A stretch of 64,000 bases of DNA from Archegozetes longisetosus (Eukaryota; Arthropoda; Arachnida; Sarcoptiformes; Trhypochthoniidae), in NCBI GenBank assembly GCA_018873245.2, contig JAEMBT020000001.1, forward strand, positions 16,832,220 to 16,896,219. Direction: 5' to 3'. Both the position numbers and the translations under genes were made by a program. Below are positions 58,246 through 64,000 of the stretch, piece after piece (position 1 is the first letter of the stretch; every line of letters begins with the position of its first letter). Under the pieces are notes generated by a model. It saw only the letters and a program-made list of their open reading frames with translations, made no database searches and was not told where the DNA came from.

Positions 58246-58829
58246 AAGTCTTTGTTAAAGTCTGTGCCAAAAATTAAGGGGAAAAGATATCACTAAAATA
58301 AATATTGCTATTCAACTTATATATAAAGATAATACGGTGAAGTGATAGTCAAATCTTTCAGATATGAAAAGTTTAGGATATACGTCATAACTACAAAATT
58401 AAAGATCAATCCAACCGAACAGTACTTACAGGATTAATTATTAAATTTGATTCAAATTTAAAGGCTAGATTTCTCTTATAAACAGTAAGTAAATGATACA
58501 ATAATTCAAAAACCTGTTATTTATTATCTAAAAAACACTAAATAAGTGCTTGATTAATAATACGAATAGTTTACAAACTATTTTAAGGAAGCGAGTCCGT
58601 AATATTTAAAAATTTTTGAGTTGACACTATATATGATCGAATCAAACTTCGTATAGTTATAGAATATCTAAATCAATCTCATAAATCATGTCTAATAATA
58701 ACTGTTAAAATTCAAAACATTCTTTCAAAATTGCATTAATTTTATTCAAATATAGCATTGAATATATTAAAATGGTTGAAATTTGTTAGACATCAAATAA
58801 TATTTCGATATGTATTTTAATAAAATTAA

Positions 58830-61800
58830 TTACTTTCTTAACTCAACACCAACATTGATATTGCCTGCGTTCAACAAAAATTCAAGTTTCTTAAACTTCA
58901 GTGGAACTTGAGTGCTTTTAGATCTAACAAATCGAAATTTATTCACCAAATGAACGACTGCTGTCTTTGCTTCCATTAATGCAAATCTCATTCCAACACA
59001 ATTTCGTGGTCCGATTCCAAATGGAAGATAAGTATAAGGAGTCAATTTATCTCTATTTTCAGGCATAAAACGTTCGGGATCCCACTTATGAGGGTTTGGA
59101 TAATATTCTGGGTCGTGATGAATACTTTGAATATTAAAGTTAACGAACATGCCTTTAGGTATAATAATACCTGTGTCACCTTATAATTAAATCAAACATA
59201 AGTTTTATTTCAAAATTTTTCTCATTAGTATTTAATAATATAGAATACCCAATGGATAGTCTTCAGAAGCTATTCTGCTGGTAACAACCGCAGGATTATA
59301 AAGCCTTAATGTTTCTGCAATACATGAGTCTAAATATGGCATTTTTGATATACTGTCGTAATCAAACTTTCCACTATAACTGAGTACTTCTTCATATAAT
59401 TTTTGTTGACATTCTTCATTTAAAGCCAGTGAATAAAATAAAAACGACAGAAGAGATGCTGTCGTTTCAAAACCAGCCACAAAGAATGAGAAAGATGTGG
59501 CTAATATGTCGTCTTCTGTTATTTCTGTCTCAGTCTTATTGTCTACTGACTGTTTTTCATCTGATTGTCCATAAAGTGCTTCATTATTAACAGAGTCTTC
59601 ATCCGGTTCTTCACCATCAGTTTTCTTATTCGCGTTAATCATTAATTGTAAAAAGTCAGTGTGTTTTACCCCATTTGTTTCTGATTTACGTCTATTAAGT
59701 ATTGATCTTATCTGAGTTTGAATATAGAAAATTTTAAGTAACTATTAATTACAAATTCGTTGATAAAATACAAACCGCTGATCTAAAGAAATGTGCCACT
59801 TTAGGATCTGTTACTTCAAATTTTATTATATCCAAAATCTTAGGAAATGTTGTTTTGAGCATAAAGAAGACCCAAAATCTCCAATTACCTCGAAATACGA
59901 CTTCAGCGTTTTTAATGAATTGATTATTTGGTTCATTGTGTGTATCGATTTTAGTTCCAAAAGCACACGAAGCGATCACATCCATTGTTAAGTTTCCCAT
60001 CATTTGTTTCAGTTCTATTTCATTGTTATTATCGTTTGCTTTTTTAATCAATACTTTTTCAAGTCTTTTGACACAATCTTCAATCAGAGGATGCATTCTT
60101 CTCATTTTTCCACTTGAAAATGTTGGACTTATCTTAAAAAGTAATTTTAAACTGACTTTTGTAATAGGCTTTAAAAATAACTATAATCATAACTAACAAT
60201 AGATCTCATTTTCTTCCATTCATCCCCGAATAAATTAACCAATGATCTGTCATTCAATGGATCACCAGTTGTGAAATCATTGTGATCAACAAATATATGG
60301 AAGTCTTTGATATTCATATTTTTTATCAGTTCTGGTTCTCCTATCATAAGAACCGGACGAGTGCCCAAAAACGTGCTTTATTTTAAAAAGTAATACACCA
60401 TTTAATTTATAATTTTTAATTTATATAGGAGTCAAAATTTTTACCCATAAATTTTTCCATATTTCTTGCTGCTTTGCTCCAAAAGTTCAGGCATTGGTTT
60501 AAAGAATGCTCCATACAGTGTCCCGAAAAATACAATTGGTTTCGGGCCATCGATTCCACGAGAAGACCAAAATTTGTAATTACGAGTCAAATAACTGTTT
60601 AGTGGAATTATTTGTTTGATTATGATTACTTTACACAAGTCCGTGAATTTTTCACTTCAAAATAAATATAATTTGTATTCAAAATTTGTTTAAAAAGTAG
60701 AAAAATTGGCCTAAATGATTAAAGCGTAAGACTAAGCAATAGTTCTGTTACCTATAAGTCTATTAAAGAATTGGTTCGTATTAATGAAGCTTTTATCAAA
60801 GTTTGAAAGTACGGGCCTTTCTTATAGTCCGCCTTTAATATAAGATACAATCAAAATTTTGAAATGATAAATTTTACAAATAGTGGTAATTATAACATTA
60901 ACTATTTCATATATTTGTTTTTGTTTATTGTGAGTTCTAAAACTTATAATAAAAGATTATTTTATTTGAAACGAGTTATTTCCAGTTAACTTCTTTTTCG
61001 TATTTTATTTTAATTATACTCTTTTACTTGTGTTCTATTCATATTAAAAGTCAGGACATGTTTCAATGAAAAAATGATACAGTAAATGCAAATGCTATTT
61101 CACACTTAAGCATTTGCTATTTCCAGTTATGCATTTGCTTTTTCCTAAAAACTTTATTATAAAGTTAAGAATCAGTACAACTAATAAAATACTTAGTAAA
61201 GGATTCCTCCTTTATTTAAACATTTACTTAGATATCTCTCCATATTTTTTACATAATTAGATATTAAATATGTTCGTCACAACAGATACCTGTTCACCAC
61301 TAATTACATGTCATTTTTCTACAATTACAACGTCATTTTCTCAAATCAATACTGATTGATTGTTTGATACGTATTAGTGTAAAACTAGAAACTACATTAA
61401 GGTTTGATTCTTCCATTTAATTAATTTTTTGTAAATTTATACAAAAACACGATATTTAAGTAAAGGTATAAACAATAAGAGATATTGATAAAGATATTGT
61501 ACTTTCAAATGGAAATAGCAATTGATTAATCGGAAATAGCAAATGCTTGCGCTGTGGATAAGAAACTGGTTTTGGAAATAGCAAATGCTTAAGTGTGAAA
61601 TACCATTTGCATTTACTGTAACTCATTTTCATCACAATATATCACTTTTAATGTTAATTAATTGGATCGAAATTCGAAATTTATGAACTTATATCAGACT
61701 GATAACCTCTATTAAAATATATCATCCGATCCCGAGTGCCAAATTAGGCAGAATCCCACAGACTTTCCGGCAATATTCATTATAAACTTATATAGTTTAA

Positions 61801-62831
61801 TAGCGTTTTGTGCTTTATGTACAGCATATTGTATACTGCATAACATTGTATCTGAAGTCACATAACTTTACTTCAATTGTGAATCAGCAGTTTTAGAAAG
61901 TGATACTTCTGTTGATTCAGATGTAGAATAGATTAAGCTTATAAAGTTACTCAAAAATTTAAAATAAAAGTAAAGATTATCCTAAATTGATTAAATTCAG
62001 ACAAAATACAAAAATAAACTTTTTATTCTAATATAACTTAAGCGTAACTCTAAACGAGTTTTTCTCTTTTTCATTCATAAAACGATAACCGGTTATCATG
62101 AGTTTTACTTCACTTGTACTGTTATTCAAGGAAAACTTTCATCCATAATAGGCAATAATGCGGAGTATTACAAGAAAGGCTCTGTATATATATGCCAAAT
62201 CAACTAAATTTTAAATAAACGTTATATTGATAATTTTTGAAAATTAACTCAAATAACTAAACAATATTTGTTAATACAGGCAAATGCATCAAAATGATAA
62301 CTAACTTTAATATTCTCTACTTTAATACAAATAATATTATTTCCACTTAAAAAATATTTTTCTAAAATTAAGTAAATACAATATGAACTAAATTTAGGCG
62401 CAAATATAGATATAAAAGTATAATATGAATAAATTAAATGAATATTAGTACTTGTTCTGCATCTTTATTCACATATTATTTCGAATTCTATTTCTTTTAA
62501 AGTTTGAAATCAAATCTTTAATTAACTTAAAATTGTGTATAAGTCCTAAATTTGAAATAATGCTATCCGTAAATTTAATTAATTCTACAGAACTGTGCGT
62601 AATTCAGGACAATTCGGTAGAATTGACCATAATCTTCAAATGTAAACTGCTTTAGATTCACGATTATTTAGATTTTTTGACAATTTTGAGAGTAAAGCAA
62701 TTTTATATTTGGGTTCAAGGCTAACACATTAAAAAATTAACATTAAGTAATACTCACAAATAAAGTGCGACCAAAACAATCGGTAATATTGTGATCAAAG
62801 TTAATGAATTAAATCCAATGAGAAAATACAT
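58830..62831 (-). CDS. Cytochrome P450, CYP3 clan (gene 4)
   Basis: Exons 62831-62758, 60594-60445, 60375-60198, 60132-59776, 59711-59249, 59179-58830; 523 codons with the same phases as the other three. WKKMR, AGFETT, ETLR, DPERF and FGIGPRNCVG are present. It is the sister of gene 1 (NPAVVTSRIA, VDHNDFTTG, VRSKSTQVPL) but the start of exon 5 (KKTDGEEPDE, GQSDEKQS) is like gene 2. Private changes: GTFLGTRP in exon 3, LATSFSFF before helix I, EDYPLG at the end of exon 5, and LYGAFFKP in exon 2. Expected role as for gene 1. Intron 1 (2.2 kb) contains a MITE. Confidence 0.87.
61080..61618. mobile_element. Tc1/mariner-type MITE with exact empty site in unit 1 (539 bp)
   Basis: Ends CAGTAAATGCAAATGCTATT and, on the other strand, CAGTAAATGCAAATGGTATT; the repeats stay complementary for about 46 bp with one mismatch. 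TA is duplicated (61,078-61,079 and 61,619-61,620). Unit 1 preserves the empty site (GAGTTATCAT near 25,638). The word GCATTTGCTATTTCC occurs several times near both ends, probably transposase-binding repeats. No coding capacity. Confidence 0.92.
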
Positions 62832-64000
62832 GTTTGATAAACGTTTAGCACTTATTCGGTTCCTGTTATGAAACTTATTTAATATAATAATTTTAAATAT
62901 TTTAGTATTTCAGACACCAAAGGTTTTGAAAGTATGCGATAAAAACTACATTGAAGTTCATTTCAATTAACTATATTCGTGCAGTTAACCATTAGATAAG
63001 CAGAAAACCTCTACTGAAGGACAGATTCCTCTTATAATCAGTCAGTAGAGGAGGAAATTGTTGTAAACATGTCAGTTATTGTATAAAAATCTGCTTAAAA
63101 TAAGTAATTAATTCGTAAAATGAATATTTCATAAAATTTCATTTTAATGAGGTATAGTAACATTTGATTTTTGAAATTTCAGCCTTAGGCTCAAAATTAC
63201 AAGCATAAAAGGCATTGAAGTTCACTTTTAAAGGAAAATCTCGATCGAAATTTTTAGATTCTCTATTTTATTATTAATTCTATTATTTTCGCCCAGGGAT
63301 AATTATTAAAATGAACTCAGTTAGAATTGAATTCATCTTTTCCACACTAATGCGATATAAATACTTCAATCAATTCAATTAAAGCTATTAATATTAAATA
63401 ATACTCACAAATTAAGTGCGATCAAAGAGATGAATAGGAAAGTTGTTAAACTATATGAAGATACCAGTTATTTAGTTTATATATAGAGATAATATTTTGA
63501 AGTGATAGCGAGTCTTTCAGACACGAAAAGTTTCGAATATATGTTATAACAACAAAATTGAAGGTCAATTCAACTTAACAGTATTTACACAATTAACTAT
63601 TAAATTCATATCGAGTTTGAATTTGAGGCTAGATTTCTCTTATAAACATTAAGCAAGTGATGCAATTCTTAAGAAACTTGTTTGTTTATTTTCAAAAACA
63701 ACCCAAGATAATTAATTGACTAAATAACATGAATAAGTTTAGAAACTCCAAAGTGAAAATATAATATTAGGTTGTTCAGTAAGTTCTTGCGCATACTACA
63801 TAAGCTATTATACATTTTTTCTTAAGCAATAATTTGCGTAATTTTCACTACACTTTCACATGATCATATCATTTTTAAATACAGTCCGTTTATAAATTGA
63901 TAAATCCAGTCAATGTTTTTTGAATAGCTTAAAAAATACTTGAGATAATGAGATGAAATTATATTATATACACAAAACCATTAAAAGATATTTGTAAAAT

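Larger units (their letters stand above)
57120..64000 (-). repeat. P450 duplication unit 4 (inverted, sister of unit 1; runs off the window)
   Basis: Mirror of unit 1. It contains the chimeric relic (57,808-58,245), P450 gene 4, a private MITE and the upstream block, which is still matching unit 1 (near 23,310-23,345) at base 64,000. Confidence 0.8.

Overview
This window looks like nuclear DNA of an arthropod, most plausibly an acariform mite. It is AT-rich, has short spliced introns of about 58-100 nt, and carries CYP3-clan P450s with a membrane anchor, degenerin/ENaC channels, a chemosensory-receptor relic and tiny secreted peritrophin-like proteins with the four-cysteine spacing known from dust-mite group 23 proteins. 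No bacterial features, rRNA, tRNA or CRISPR were seen. The mite assignment is inference; the arthropod assignment is firmer.

Layout. 1-313 is the 3' end of a zinc-finger gene. 0.3-8.16 kb is AT-rich DNA with DNA-transposon debris and a broken gustatory-receptor-like gene. 8,161-19,963 is a giant, nearly perfect palindrome with arms of about 5.9 kb and its axis near 14,062. Each arm holds three peritrophin-like genes (called A, B and C here), an unidentified ORF (D) and a piggyBac-type MITE. A 372-bp foldback hairpin lies at the axis, and a second copy sits right of gene A'' (20,746-21,117). The sequence at the axis shows that copying switched strands inside the hairpin stem. The left end of the palindrome cuts gene A at a short microhomology with the receptor relic.

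22.5 kb to the window end is a second, larger inverted duplication. Two units (about 22.5-30.9 and 30.9-37.55 kb) on the + strand are mirrored by two units (48.68-57.1 and 57.1-64 kb, running off the window) on the - strand. Each unit has one complete six-exon P450 gene of 523 codons. Genes 1 and 4 are sisters, as are 2 and 3, but exons 3-5 are mosaics, which points to gene conversion. The units also hold many extra copies of the P450 first exon, a chimeric relic (first exon, Tc1 end, P450 C-terminus), and insertions that can be dated because a sister unit preserves the empty site: a solo LTR and three Tc1/mariner-type elements.

The 11-kb loop between these arms (37.55-48.68 kb) holds MITEs, a nearly intact Tc1-type element with an inactivated DD34E transposase, a head-to-tail fused pair of DEG/ENaC genes and a leucine-rich-repeat pseudogene.

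Functionally this is accessory sequence: detoxification P450s, secreted chitin-binding-like proteins and sensory or ion-channel genes, amplified by inverted duplication. Because such palindromes can also be assembly products, read-level support is needed before biological conclusions are drawn.
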